Part shown: positions 8,419 through 17,790 of the stretch, piece after piece | How positions within the stretch are numbered: the first letter of the stretch is position 1 | Layout of the letters: each line of letters opens with the position of its first letter | Origin: Reichenbachiella versicolor | GTDB taxonomy: Bacteria > Bacteroidota > Bacteroidia > Cytophagales > Cyclobacteriaceae | Direction of reading: 5' to 3' | Assembly: GCF_003171675.1 (NCBI RefSeq) | Contig: NZ_QFZQ01000007.1 | Span: forward strand, 248,001-312,000 | Length of the DNA: 64,000 bases | The notes under the pieces: model-generated | Seen by the model: only the letters and a program-made list of their open reading frames with translations | Databases searched by the model: none | Told to the model about the DNA's origin: nothing | Translations under genes and position numbers: made by a program

Positions 8419-9077
8419 TCTACTTTCTTCATCTTAAGAATTTCTTCTCCTGCTTCATTGTATAGCATCAATCTTAGGTCTTTGACTTTGTAAGTTTTAG
8501 TCTCTTTTAGTAATTCTCTGAATTGATTTCCCAATTCCATTTTGGGACAATTTTTCATGGTGTGTGCTACAGATCCAAACTCAATACGATCTGTCCCTAC
8601 TCCTTCTATTTCACCTTGTATAAAATTGCACCCATCAAACCCTAAGAATTTCATATCTCGAATTTTCAGCTCCAGTTGGGGTAACCCTTGCCCTCCTGAC
8701 AAATCAATTGACTCTCCCTTTACTTTTTCCAGTACCCAGATATCGTTTAGAACCAGTTTCTGATCTTTGATTTTATTGACTTGCTCAGTCATAGTGTAGA
8801 CTACTGAATCATCCGTTATATACTTACTGGTCACAGCTAGTCTGTATATATAGCCTTCTTCATACTCAAACCCTATTGGTAATGCCTTTGAGCTTTCCCA
8901 TTCGTTCATATTTGGATTTTCACCAAGTTTTATTTTATAACATAGCTCGGTAGATGATTTGTCGCATTCTGTTCTAAGGCTATACACCCAGAGATATTTT
9001 TCTCCTTCTTTTAGTTCGTATTTAGTTTGACACCCGAAAAGTATCGTGATCAGAAGTGCTGCAATATATAGTCTCAT
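8415..9077 (-). CDS. DUF4377/META domain lipoprotein
   Basis: The start is the ATG at 9075-9077; a TTG one codon upstream is unnecessary. A lipoprotein signal ends in lipobox LFGC. The N-terminal half (LWVYSLRTECDKSSTELCYKI to about residue 105) resembles DUF4377. The C-terminal half (about 110-220, NDIWVLEKVKGESI, FDGCNFIQGE, MKNCPKM) is a META/HslJ-like domain with paired cysteines. META proteins are periplasmic or outer-membrane proteins, associated in some bacteria with heat shock and drug tolerance. The 4-base tail-to-tail overlap with trmN6 leaves no terminator between the two genes. Confidence 0.8.
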   Translation of the reverse strand: MRLYIAALLITILFGCQTKYELKEGEKYLWVYSLRTECDKSSTELCYKIKLGENPNMNEWESSKALPIGFEYEEGYIYRLAVTSKYITDDSVVYTMTEQVNKIKDQKLVLNDIWVLEKVKGESIDLSGGQGLPQLELKIRDMKFLGFDGCNFIQGEIEGVGTDRIEFGSVAHTMKNCPKMELGNQFRELLKETKTYKVKDLRLMLYNEAGEEILKMKKVD

Positions 9078-9181
9078 CAATCGTCTTGTTTTTTGCTACC
9101 AAATGTAAACGAATTGTAAAGCCCTCCTGTATCAATAGTCTACTTTTGATCATTTTTTATTCTCTTGCCTTGACTGTGTCT

Positions 9182-9432
9182 GTCCCTTACGCAGGACAGG
9201 TTCGTTCCCTTATGCTGGACAGATGTTGTCCTGCATAGGGGACAACTATTGTCCAATAGATGATGTTGTTTAAGAATGTTTGATGTGACAGGTTATAACA
9301 ATTAAATGGCATTGATTTCTCTACTCAATACAGGTTTTTCTGAGCCTTACTGGAACAGACATTGTGCTCACTACTGAGCAGATACTGTGCTAAGTACTGA
9401 GCACACATCGTGTCCTTATGTAAGCATGAAGA
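9182..9432. repeat. Degenerate tandem array, ~23-bp palindromic units (array A)
   Basis: About 11 diverged units with starts near 9182, 9204, 9228, 9251, 9341, 9364, 9387 and 9410, so a period of 22-24 bases. Left units share a GTCC...GGACA hairpin (GTCCCTTACGCAGGACAG). Right units share a TGTGCTnnnTACTGAGCACA hairpin. The unit at 9341 links the two types. The array ends within about 5 bases of the stop codon of the beta-barrel gene at 9437 and fills most of the spacer before the META-domain gene. There is no open frame. Confidence 0.75.
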
Positions 9433-9436
9433 ATGT

Positions 9437-12400
9437 TTAAAACAATGCAGTCACCTGCATTCTCCCCATATGAATCATATTAGACCCTGATGACTTTCGC
9501 CCTTCATATCCCAAAGTCATTTGTAGACCAGAGAATAGTTTCTGATTATAGTTTAGCCTCCATGCTGTATTGACTCCAGGACGAAGAGCATTGAGGAGTT
9601 CATAGGCGGCTGCGGTGTTTTCATCTCCTTCAAAGCTGATATTGGAGTAGGTAAAATTAGCAGTGAGTGAATTTTTAATTCCATTGGCCCATCTCGTTTC
9701 GAATGTAACTTCATCTGTTTGAGATTCTTCAGGGACTTCAGCATCTGTATTTATTTTCTGAATCAAGCTATAAACTGTGGAAAACCTAAGGTTATTATTC
9801 GGTTGCCAGATAATACCAGGAGCGATTCTATTAGTCTGTATCTCGAAATTCTGGTCCTGCTGATATTGTGATGCATTTTTCTTGTACTGTATCATGTATC
9901 CTGTCGTCAGCGTTATTTCATCACCAATATGATAGCGAAGGTTAGTGCTATATTCCTGAGTAGATCGAGAGTCTACACCTCTGGATATAGCTTGCTTGGA
10001 TCGATTGACTAAATAGGTAATATCTCCTCCAAGTCCTCGCCCAGTACGATTATAAAACATGGTGGAGCGTATACCATCTCGCGTAAATATTAGGTTTTGA
10101 TCATCGATTTGAAGTGCGAAAGGGTTGAACCTAGAATTGAAATCATCATCTGTATTTTTCTTATTGATATTGATATTAGTTCTATTACTCCATTTACCAA
10201 GAAACCCTAAAAAGCCATCAGCTTTGCTCCATGACCGAGGAGCGTTAGCATTCAATGTATAAATAAAAAGTGTATTAAATGCATCTACAGATTCTGTAGT
10301 AGGTACAAAGACCCTGATGTAGTTCTTTTCGTCAAAGTTGACTGCTAAGAAAAACTCTGATATGTCTTGTACTCCATCTTCATTCAAGTCCCGCCAAGTA
10401 TGGGTTCCCTCTCCAGTTGGTACTTGTACATATGCGAATTCACGCAGTATCTCTCGGCTACTAGATGTAGAATACATTAGATCAGTGTCCAAATGCCTTT
10501 TGAAATAAACACTTCTCCAGTTAACTCTTCCTAAAATCAAGTTCTCATCATCTAGTTCGCTAAACTCTTCTAGATATTGTAGCTGGCGATAGGTGGCTGT
10601 CAGTTCTACCACCTGACTAGCTCGTTTGGGAGTGGAAACCTGAGCTGTAGTGGTCTGTGACTGTGTAAATGGTAACAAATTACCTTCTGTTATACTCTTA
10701 TCCTCTCTGAATATCTGTTCTAGTCGAAAACTCATTCGTAGAGAATCATGGTTTCTGATATAAAATTGCTGCGATGTATAATTCATAGCAGTACTCACAA
10801 GGGAGTCTGTCCCTGTAGCTTTGACTTCATTTTGATCTGCCATGATTTTATAGCCTGGCACAGCAAAGAAACGGTCGTAAAACACTTCTCCATGCCAGCG
10901 CTGCCATGACGATTCTTGGTAGAGGTTGTCATTGTTCATGTCGAACCATGCTCCTGAAAACTTTATCGCATCAAAGCTTTTTTGAAGTGAATAATCCTGT
11001 TGATATCCATCAATCGCAAATTCCTTTTGGCGAGTACTGTATCTTGCGTTGATCTGATTATATAGATCTTTCTTTATTGAGGCGACTATATTGAAAATGT
11101 TGTCACTGGTTCGAAATGTATCCTCTTTCGCTCTATAACTCCAGTTGCGATCGTACTCTATTGGACGATATCTATCGATTATTTGAAAGTCTTTACCGTC
11201 ATACTCGTAATTAATATCTGCTGATAAGAAATAGCCTTTTGAGAGTGGCTTTTTAACAATTCGAGCACCTATCAATGTGGCCAGATCTCTGTTATCTTCA
11301 TTACCTATAGGAGAATACAAATTAAGGTCTTCGTTCGAAAAAGCTACTTCCGAATAAGCTTCCAAGGATTTGCCTATTCTCAACTTTGCTTCAACTGTAA
11401 CCATTTGCCTCATATTCGGAGCAGGAACAAACCGAACAGGGGCATATCTTCCCATCGACTGCCCGAGCTGAGGGCTTACCCATTCATACACTCTGCCATT
11501 GACATCATTTTGAACCAATTCATAATCTCCATTTCCAAACCCCACCTCAGCAAAAGAAACCTGATATAATTCGGCTATAGAATCTCTTGAATATTGAAAT
11601 ATTTCTACGGGATTATTATCTAAATCAACTGTATCGATCTTTTCGTACAAAACCCTATCTGCTAAATATGGGACTTGTAATTCACTCCCTATGGGTACTG
11701 GGATATCATCATCTCCAGCCTCAGCCATCTTGATTTGGTCTTCTTGAGACAAGGTAAAAGCCAATGGGCGATTGAGATCATCTTTCTCTCGATAATAGTT
11801 AAAAGTAAAATCTACTTTACCCGAGTTTACTTTTTGTCTCGCAGTAATAATCGAACGACTATAGCTCTGGTCAGAATATTCAAAGGTCACCCTGATTCTC
11901 GTGAACTGTGTAATCAATACATTGGGTGTAAACGTAATCTCACCTAGATTGTAATCAATAACATAGTCATAATTGAAGCCACGAGTCATCAACTGCCCGT
12001 CAATATAAACCTGCTCTGAGTTGGCCATTACTACTAAAAATTGTCGCCCATTTGCATCACGCAATTGATAGGGTCCTTGTAGCCCTTCTTCTGCATCTAA
12101 TGTCAAATCAACGAACTGACCTTTTGCCGCTGCGATAGCAAACATACTTTGACCATAAGTCTTATTTTGATCACCATACTTCACATCAATTTTCCCTCCT
12201 AATACATTCTTATTGTACTTTAGGAAATAGGAATTGTCATTCTTGAGTAAAACATCTCCAGCTTGAATGGACAAATCATCATTATAAACTTCAAAGGTTA
12301 CATTGTCAAACTCTCGCAACTGTTGGGTATTTCCTTCGGGCTGAAAGGGAACATTTTGGTCTGTTATGTCTGCTCGGATGTTTAATTTATCGGTCAGTTG

Positions 12401-12865
12401 CCCTTCCATTTGAAAGTTGAAACTAGAGTTTACATTGACACTTTGAGAATTTCCAAAACTCACACCTCTCGTTAAACTTCCGGTCTTATAAATTTTTGGT
12501 GTTTCAAATAGCTCTTCCTTTTCGTATTGGTAGACCTCTTGGGTAAAAGCAGAAAAAGTAGCGGTAGAGTCGTAAGCATCCGCTGATTGATGAGCATATA
12601 CCTTCTCAACATTAATAGGAAAAACTCTGTAACAAACCTCTATAGAAGTGGCTATAGGAACTTTGAGAGAAATCTCTTTGGTCGATTGATCATATTCAAA
12701 AGCAAGGTTTGGAGTCAACTCAATACTCTGGGGGTCAATTAGCAAGCTATCTCTTAATGCTATCGTAGAAGAAACTGGAAGGGTAGTAAGGCAGCGTCTG
12801 CCGTACTGTGCCCATGCGATCTGCACCAAAAACACTATCCCGAAAGTTAAAACTATTCTTCGCAT
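9437..12865 (-). CDS. Large outer-membrane beta-barrel protein, unknown function
   Basis: The 1142-residue product has a signal peptide (MRRIVLTFGIVFLVQIAWAQ). Most of the rest is long alternating amphipathic strands, ending in a terminal aromatic (QVTALF), as in outer-membrane barrels. The region around residues 130-330 (FNFQMEGQLTDKLNIRADI, GDVLLKNDNSYFLKY, YVIDYNLGEITFTPNVLI) and the EF-hand-like loop DLNEDGVQDISEFFLA resemble parts of SprA-type and other large Bacteroidota surface barrels. The protein is less than half the length of SprA, so I do not assign that name. It lies 37 bases downstream of the histidine kinase gene on the same strand, so the two are probably co-transcribed. Confidence 0.75.
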   Translation of the reverse strand: MRRIVLTFGIVFLVQIAWAQYGRRCLTTLPVSSTIALRDSLLIDPQSIELTPNLAFEYDQSTKEISLKVPIATSIEVCYRVFPINVEKVYAHQSADAYDSTATFSAFTQEVYQYEKEELFETPKIYKTGSLTRGVSFGNSQSVNVNSSFNFQMEGQLTDKLNIRADITDQNVPFQPEGNTQQLREFDNVTFEVYNDDLSIQAGDVLLKNDNSYFLKYNKNVLGGKIDVKYGDQNKTYGQSMFAIAAAKGQFVDLTLDAEEGLQGPYQLRDANGRQFLVVMANSEQVYIDGQLMTRGFNYDYVIDYNLGEITFTPNVLITQFTRIRVTFEYSDQSYSRSIITARQKVNSGKVDFTFNYYREKDDLNRPLAFTLSQEDQIKMAEAGDDDIPVPIGSELQVPYLADRVLYEKIDTVDLDNNPVEIFQYSRDSIAELYQVSFAEVGFGNGDYELVQNDVNGRVYEWVSPQLGQSMGRYAPVRFVPAPNMRQMVTVEAKLRIGKSLEAYSEVAFSNEDLNLYSPIGNEDNRDLATLIGARIVKKPLSKGYFLSADINYEYDGKDFQIIDRYRPIEYDRNWSYRAKEDTFRTSDNIFNIVASIKKDLYNQINARYSTRQKEFAIDGYQQDYSLQKSFDAIKFSGAWFDMNNDNLYQESSWQRWHGEVFYDRFFAVPGYKIMADQNEVKATGTDSLVSTAMNYTSQQFYIRNHDSLRMSFRLEQIFREDKSITEGNLLPFTQSQTTTAQVSTPKRASQVVELTATYRQLQYLEEFSELDDENLILGRVNWRSVYFKRHLDTDLMYSTSSSREILREFAYVQVPTGEGTHTWRDLNEDGVQDISEFFLAVNFDEKNYIRVFVPTTESVDAFNTLFIYTLNANAPRSWSKADGFLGFLGKWSNRTNININKKNTDDDFNSRFNPFALQIDDQNLIFTRDGIRSTMFYNRTGRGLGGDITYLVNRSKQAISRGVDSRSTQEYSTNLRYHIGDEITLTTGYMIQYKKNASQYQQDQNFEIQTNRIAPGIIWQPNNNLRFSTVYSLIQKINTDAEVPEESQTDEVTFETRWANGIKNSLTANFTYSNISFEGDENTAAAYELLNALRPGVNTAWRLNYNQKLFSGLQMTLGYEGRKSSGSNMIHMGRMQVTALF

Positions 12866-12902
12866 CTAACCTATAACACCAATCCGCTAAAATTAGTGAG
12901 TA

Positions 12903-15900
12903 TTAGGCGTTATTTTGTACGGTTTCGTCTTTCCAAAGTGGCATACTGATCATAAAGGTCGTATGACCAGGTTCAGACTCAAACCAGATATTACCTCCAG
13001 CATGTTCGATACCTCGCTTGGCTACTGCCAGTCCAATGCCTGACCCAGTTTCTTTGGTACTGAAATTGGGAATAAATACTTTATCACGATTCTCCTCATC
13101 TATACCTTCTCCTTCATCTTGGAAATGGGCAACGATATTGTCCCCGTGGATAAAGAGTCTCACCATCATCATAGGGTTCTCTACGTCTTTCATAGCTTGA
13201 AAACCATTTAAAATGAGGTTATTAAAGATTCTTCCGAATAGCTTTTTGTCCCCGGACACTATACATGCTTCCATTGGGATTTCAAGATCGATTCTCTTAT
13301 CTACATGTAGATCTACAGATCTTTGCAAAACTTCTCCAAAATTAAACGGTTCATTCAGTGGTGTTGGCATTTTAGCGAAGTGACTAAATGAAGTTACTAT
13401 CTCATCTAAGGTATCTACTTGTGCAAGTAGGTTATCCAAAGTCTTCCTTTTGTTTGGTTGATCTGCAAAAACTCTATTAAGGTGCTGAATAGAAAGCTTC
13501 ATCGGTGTCAGAGGATTCTTAATCTCATGAGCTACCTGTTTGGCCATCTCGCGCCATGCTGCTTCCTTCTCGTTTCTCGCTAGTTCTACTTTGGTCTCTT
13601 CTAGCTTAGCTAACATGTTGTTATACTCATTGACCAGAATACCTATTTCATCATCAGACTCCCATTCTATTGGTTGATTATCATTCACAAAGCCCGTATC
13701 ATGAAGTTTATCTGCTACATCCACTATAGGCTGTGTCAATCGGGCAATTACCCAATAAGCGACTCCAATTGATAAAATAAATACTAGCGTAAAAATGTTG
13801 ATAATGTCACCAAACACTTGAAGTTGTTGACGTTTCACATAGTTTTTGATCCCAAAATAGGGTGAAGCTAATACACCCAGAACTTCTCCAGTAACTGGCG
13901 AATTGATTCGTACATACGATGTCTTATACTGAAACTTACCGATAGACTCAGACATGGTAAAGTAGTCCTTATCAGACTTAAACAACTCAGATACCGCAGC
14001 AGGGTTTAGATATTTAGATAATATTCCTTTATTAAAAATTTCAGGTGTACTCGATGCAAGTAGGACTCCACTTTTACCATATAAGCTGATATCCATCCCT
14101 GAATAAGCAGCCAACTGATTGATTTGATCTTCTAAACGTACCTTACCGATTCTCTTCTTTGCATATGCACTCAAAGGATCATCAAGATTCTCTGTCAAAA
14201 GAGCCGTTCGTTTAAGATTCGACTTTTCAATTTCCTTCTTATTAGTCCTATCTGTTGTGGTTAAAACAGCACTTGCTACGAGTATCAAGGGTACTATAAA
14301 TGACACCGCAGAATACAGCATAATCTTCGTAGAAAAGCTCAGGTAAATCCCTTCATTTCTTTCACTCTTTACCATAATTACACTCACTAGACCAAGAACG
14401 AAGAATAGTAGAATGAAATAAAAAGAGAAGTTAGATATCACACTAGCAGACTGATATACCTTTTGGCTGACTACAGTAATCTTCCCTCCGAACTCAGCCC
14501 CTAAATGATGATACCCTTCACGTTCAATACCTACGTTATACAACGGCACCTCTCCAAGCCATTTCATATCAAAATCCGAAGCATACTCGAAACTTCCTGA
14601 GGTATAATTAAGCCCGCCATCTGCAATGAAAGCGTAACTGTAGCCACTCTTCTCTAGCATTCTTCTACTAGCCAAGAGTAAAGGAAGTACACGTTTAGAA
14701 GAGAATTTTTTCATCGTCATCTCGATACGCATAAAACCTTGCCTATTGCCTAATTCTACGAATGAGATGTATCGTTTTCGTTTGTTATGAGTAATCTTCC
14801 CATCGTAAAAAATATTTGGATATGCCGTCTTATAATCTGGAAAATCAAACTTCTTTTTTGATTCCTCAAAATTATTAGCCAAACTATTCAAGAAGTAATT
14901 ACCAGTGCTATCATAAAGCTGTACGACAACTTCAAAATTCGAGAAATAGGTATTTAAATAATATTTTTCTAGCCGATGCTTAGCCAGCTTCTCAGCGCGA
15001 AGCTCATTTGTATAGTATTGTAAAAATTTCGTATCATTCGATACACCTTCCAGTATGTCTGATAAAATAAACTCTCCTTCTATATCCCTATCAACTTGCA
15101 AATAACTGATAAACCTCTGCATCTGATATAGCTCCTTACGCTCAGCAGCTTTATAAACGGATAATGCCGAGAGTCCCGCTAAAACAATTCCTGTAAACAT
15201 TAAATAGTTGACGCTCTGAAATTTTAAAGAACTCAGGGTTTCTGGCATTTTTAGTTTATAAGTACTAAAGATGTAAAGAGCATTAATTACCAGCACGAAA
15301 CCACCCATAGTCTCTGAAACAAGCAGTAAAGTGGCGCCTCCTAAAGAAATCAGGTGTAGCATAAGTACGAATCGATCCTTTACCCAAACACTCTTTACCA
15401 GTCTAAATGATAAACTATGAATCAAAAAGAACATGATCGCAAGCAACCCAACCAAGAGATAGCCGGCTATACGATCAGAAGTAAACTCAAGTGATGTGCT
15501 AATATCTAAGCTAACATTGGAATTGACCCCAATCGCATATATCGAACTAGCAAACGCGTATAATGCTAAATAAGTGCCTAATACTGAGCTGATCACGAAC
15601 ACTATCTTTAACCATTTTCTCTTCGGAGCGAAACCATCCAAATTGAATAAAATAAAAATCAAGAAAGTGCTTATAGAGATTACGTTTAAAATTCCATCAC
15701 CAAGGGAAGGATAAAAGCTTCTGAAATGAAAAACACTTGGATCGAAAAGGCTGAACTCATCCAAAAAAGGCAGATGCCCGTAGGTATGAGCAATGAGTCG
15801 CAACACTAATAGTATCAAACACAACAATAATACTGCAAACTGGACACCAATTTTATATATGATCCTTGATGCTATTTGATACACTAATGTGAATAGAGAA

Positions 15901-16469
15901 ATGATTAGAAGCAAATACAAAAACTTAATCAGCATAGTCTGACTAGAGGATAAAAAGTTTTCACTTCCAATACTTACATAAAACAACACATCCTCATTAT
16001 ACTGAATTCTCACTCCTGTCCCATTGGAAACCATGCTTACTCCATGAGGAATAATGTTATGATTGATCTTGACTCGATCATACTCACTTGACAGGTTATA
16101 CAATCGACGCAATGGACTAAAAACAGCATGCGTAGAATTTCCTGTTATCTTATAGGAATAAAGGTACTCGCCATATTCAGTACTCAGTAATTTTGAATTA
16201 GGACTATTTAATATCAGATCAAGAGTGGGAATATAATCGTTATCTGACCACATTACAGGACGAGCAAGAGAATCATAGCGAACTGTAATTATGTCTCCAG
16301 CTACTCTTCTCTTTCCGTCCAAAATGGATTCAAACTCCTCAAAACGTAAAGATACTTGCTCTTCAATCCATCTAACCGTATTTTCCTCTGATCGTCGACC
16401 AGATAAAAAAATCACCGTCAATGCTGTTAGACACAGTATTGCAGTAATAAGAGAATAATACACTTTCAT
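12903..16469 (-). CDS. NtrY-like sensor histidine kinase with large membrane sensor region
   Basis: This 1188-residue sensor kinase phosphorylates a response regulator not found in this window. The first ~460 residues hold one N-terminal helix, an extracytoplasmic segment and a run of about seven or more further helices. A second extracytoplasmic sensor domain (about 470-690) and further helices follow. Then come a HAMP-like linker (ARLTQPIVDVADKL), the H-box AHEIKNPLTPMKLS with His981, an N-box (NLILNGFQAMKD), and G-boxes DEGEGID and GSGIGLA. The ENPLTP/IKNPLTP form is typical of NtrY-type kinases. The unusually long multi-helix N-terminus suggests a membrane-derived or envelope signal. Co-direction with the downstream beta-barrel gene hints at an envelope link. 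Confidence 0.88.
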   Translation of the reverse strand: MKVYYSLITAILCLTALTVIFLSGRRSEENTVRWIEEQVSLRFEEFESILDGKRRVAGDIITVRYDSLARPVMWSDNDYIPTLDLILNSPNSKLLSTEYGEYLYSYKITGNSTHAVFSPLRRLYNLSSEYDRVKINHNIIPHGVSMVSNGTGVRIQYNEDVLFYVSIGSENFLSSSQTMLIKFLYLLLIISLFTLVYQIASRIIYKIGVQFAVLLLCLILLVLRLIAHTYGHLPFLDEFSLFDPSVFHFRSFYPSLGDGILNVISISTFLIFILFNLDGFAPKRKWLKIVFVISSVLGTYLALYAFASSIYAIGVNSNVSLDISTSLEFTSDRIAGYLLVGLLAIMFFLIHSLSFRLVKSVWVKDRFVLMLHLISLGGATLLLVSETMGGFVLVINALYIFSTYKLKMPETLSSLKFQSVNYLMFTGIVLAGLSALSVYKAAERKELYQMQRFISYLQVDRDIEGEFILSDILEGVSNDTKFLQYYTNELRAEKLAKHRLEKYYLNTYFSNFEVVVQLYDSTGNYFLNSLANNFEESKKKFDFPDYKTAYPNIFYDGKITHNKRKRYISFVELGNRQGFMRIEMTMKKFSSKRVLPLLLASRRMLEKSGYSYAFIADGGLNYTSGSFEYASDFDMKWLGEVPLYNVGIEREGYHHLGAEFGGKITVVSQKVYQSASVISNFSFYFILLFFVLGLVSVIMVKSERNEGIYLSFSTKIMLYSAVSFIVPLILVASAVLTTTDRTNKKEIEKSNLKRTALLTENLDDPLSAYAKKRIGKVRLEDQINQLAAYSGMDISLYGKSGVLLASSTPEIFNKGILSKYLNPAAVSELFKSDKDYFTMSESIGKFQYKTSYVRINSPVTGEVLGVLASPYFGIKNYVKRQQLQVFGDIINIFTLVFILSIGVAYWVIARLTQPIVDVADKLHDTGFVNDNQPIEWESDDEIGILVNEYNNMLAKLEETKVELARNEKEAAWREMAKQVAHEIKNPLTPMKLSIQHLNRVFADQPNKRKTLDNLLAQVDTLDEIVTSFSHFAKMPTPLNEPFNFGEVLQRSVDLHVDKRIDLEIPMEACIVSGDKKLFGRIFNNLILNGFQAMKDVENPMMMVRLFIHGDNIVAHFQDEGEGIDEENRDKVFIPNFSTKETGSGIGLAVAKRGIEHAGGNIWFESEPGHTTFMISMPLWKDETVQNNA

Positions 16470-16602
16470 AGAGACAATTTCTAGGTTAAAGAAGGTACCT
16501 TGAAATTAGATAAATTAATAAGAGTCTTATAAAAGAATTCTACAAAACCTCTTTTATTGAAAAACCTGGCTTCTTCAGCCGTTTATTTTGAAAGCATCTC
16601 AG

Positions 16603-16992
16603 TTATCCTTTACTGGATTTCATGACTGACGGATCGTAATCTACTCCTCCAAACACATTAAAGAAAATCGACCTTGACAAACGGTATTGAATTGGCCAAA
16701 GTATTGCAACTGTTGCAATAACCGTAGTCATATATACCCACATATCGGGATCTCCAAAAAAATTATATAAAATAACGCCAACCGTGATCATTGTAGCTAC
16801 TGAAAAACCATAACTCACATACATGGCGCCAAAAAAGAAACCCGGCTCTGGCCTATAAGTCTGACCACACTTTGGACACTCTTTTGGCATTTTTACATTA
16901 AAATAATTTCGGAACATTGAAGTCTCGAACATATCACCCTCTCTGCACTTTGGGCATTTACATTTTATTATTGCCTCTCCTTGACTTGGCAT
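16603..16992 (-). CDS. DUF983 zinc-ribbon membrane protein
   Basis: The 129-residue protein begins with a zinc-ribbon made of cysteines 11/13/16 and 39/42 (CKCPKC ... CPKCG). The DUF983 signature YRPEPGFFFGAMYVSYGF and two or more membrane helices follow. DUF983 genes are regularly found in Bacteroidota cytochrome oxidase loci; their function is not established. The start at 16992 overlaps the end of the preceding gene by 35 bases, and any later Met would remove the first CxxC pair, so the overlap seems real. It is the last gene of the respiratory block. Confidence 0.85.
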   Translation of the reverse strand: MPSQGEAIIKCKCPKCREGDMFETSMFRNYFNVKMPKECPKCGQTYRPEPGFFFGAMYVSYGFSVATMITVGVILYNFFGDPDMWVYMTTVIATVAILWPIQYRLSRSIFFNVFGGVDYDPSVMKSSKG

Positions 16993-17206
16993 GTTGTTTA
17001 AATTTAAAAATGACTACTCCTGCTATCACAGCAAAAGCCAAATATGGTGAGCTAAACAAATAGATAATTCCAAAATTAAGTCCTTCAGCTAAAGCTAGTT
17101 CTCCGTTACTCACATTATTAACTATTGTGGTTTTACACATTGCACACTGCGCATTAGTGTAATAAGAAGTAGTTAACACACAGATTATTGTGATTAAATA
17201 ACGCAT
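16958..17206 (-). CDS. Small membrane protein with exported CxxC, oxidase-cluster associated
   Basis: This 82-residue protein has a signal-like N-terminus followed at once by a CxxC motif (QCAMCKTTI). One membrane helix (YLFSSPYLAFAVIAGVVIF) and a basic tail follow. The combination QCAMC...GLNFGIIYLF recurs in small proteins next to cytochrome oxidase genes in Bacteroidota, as I remember them. A role in metal or thiol handling during oxidase assembly is an inference from the CxxC and the context. Confidence 0.7.
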   Translation of the reverse strand: MRYLITIICVLTTSYYTNAQCAMCKTTIVNNVSNGELALAEGLNFGIIYLFSSPYLAFAVIAGVVIFKFKQHAKSRRGNNKM

Positions 17207-17218
17207 GTTAAGTGTTGA

Positions 17219-17788
17219 TTATTGATAATAAGGACTAGCAAGCACATACACCATCACACCCGTAACAGAAACATATAGCCAAATAGGCCAAGTGTATTTG
17301 ACGGTTTTAACATGTTTTTTAAAATCCCCAGCTAAAGCAAAATAAAAAGCTCTTAGTACAAAAGGTACTACAACTATAGAAAGGGCTATATGTGACAATA
17401 AAATAATCAAATAAACTATTCTTAGACTACCTATCGCCGCTTGCTCTAAATCATCTACTACGTAATCTCCATTGACATCTCCAAATCTAACAGACTGAAC
17501 AGACCCATGATAAGTAACATAAGACAACAAAAACAAAGTACCCAGTAGCAAAGACAAAGACATCATTAACTTATGAAGACTAATGTTTCCAGTTTTCGCA
17601 AACCAACCTCCCAATATTAATAGAATTGCCGTAGTTCCGTTTAATATCGCATTTACTTTGGGAAGGCTTCTAATCCACTCGTAGTCAGTTTCTAACTTAA
17701 AAGGAGTAAAAAGTAGTATCGCTACTAACGCAGGTACTACTATAGATAATATAGTAATTATAATACCTGCCTTTCTAGTGTCTGTCAT
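17219..17788 (-). CDS. DUF420 membrane protein of the oxidase cluster
   Basis: The 189-residue protein has five or so membrane helices and the DUF420 pattern with conserved histidines (SLHKLMMSL, VTYHGSVQSVRFG, LSHIALSIVVVPFVLRAFYFAL). DUF420 proteins, including the CtaM type, are implicated in cytochrome oxidase maturation in some bacteria. The loop between helices 3 and 4 carries DVNGDYVVDDLE, which fits the EF-hand spacing (D-x-N-x-D...E) and is unusual for a short inter-helix loop. It is separated from the SCO-like gene by 2 bases. Confidence 0.85.
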   Translation of the reverse strand: MTDTRKAGIIITILSIVVPALVAILLFTPFKLETDYEWIRSLPKVNAILNGTTAILLILGGWFAKTGNISLHKLMMSLSLLLGTLFLLSYVTYHGSVQSVRFGDVNGDYVVDDLEQAAIGSLRIVYLIILLSHIALSIVVVPFVLRAFYFALAGDFKKHVKTVKYTWPIWLYVSVTGVMVYVLASPYYQ

Positions 17789-17790
17789 TT

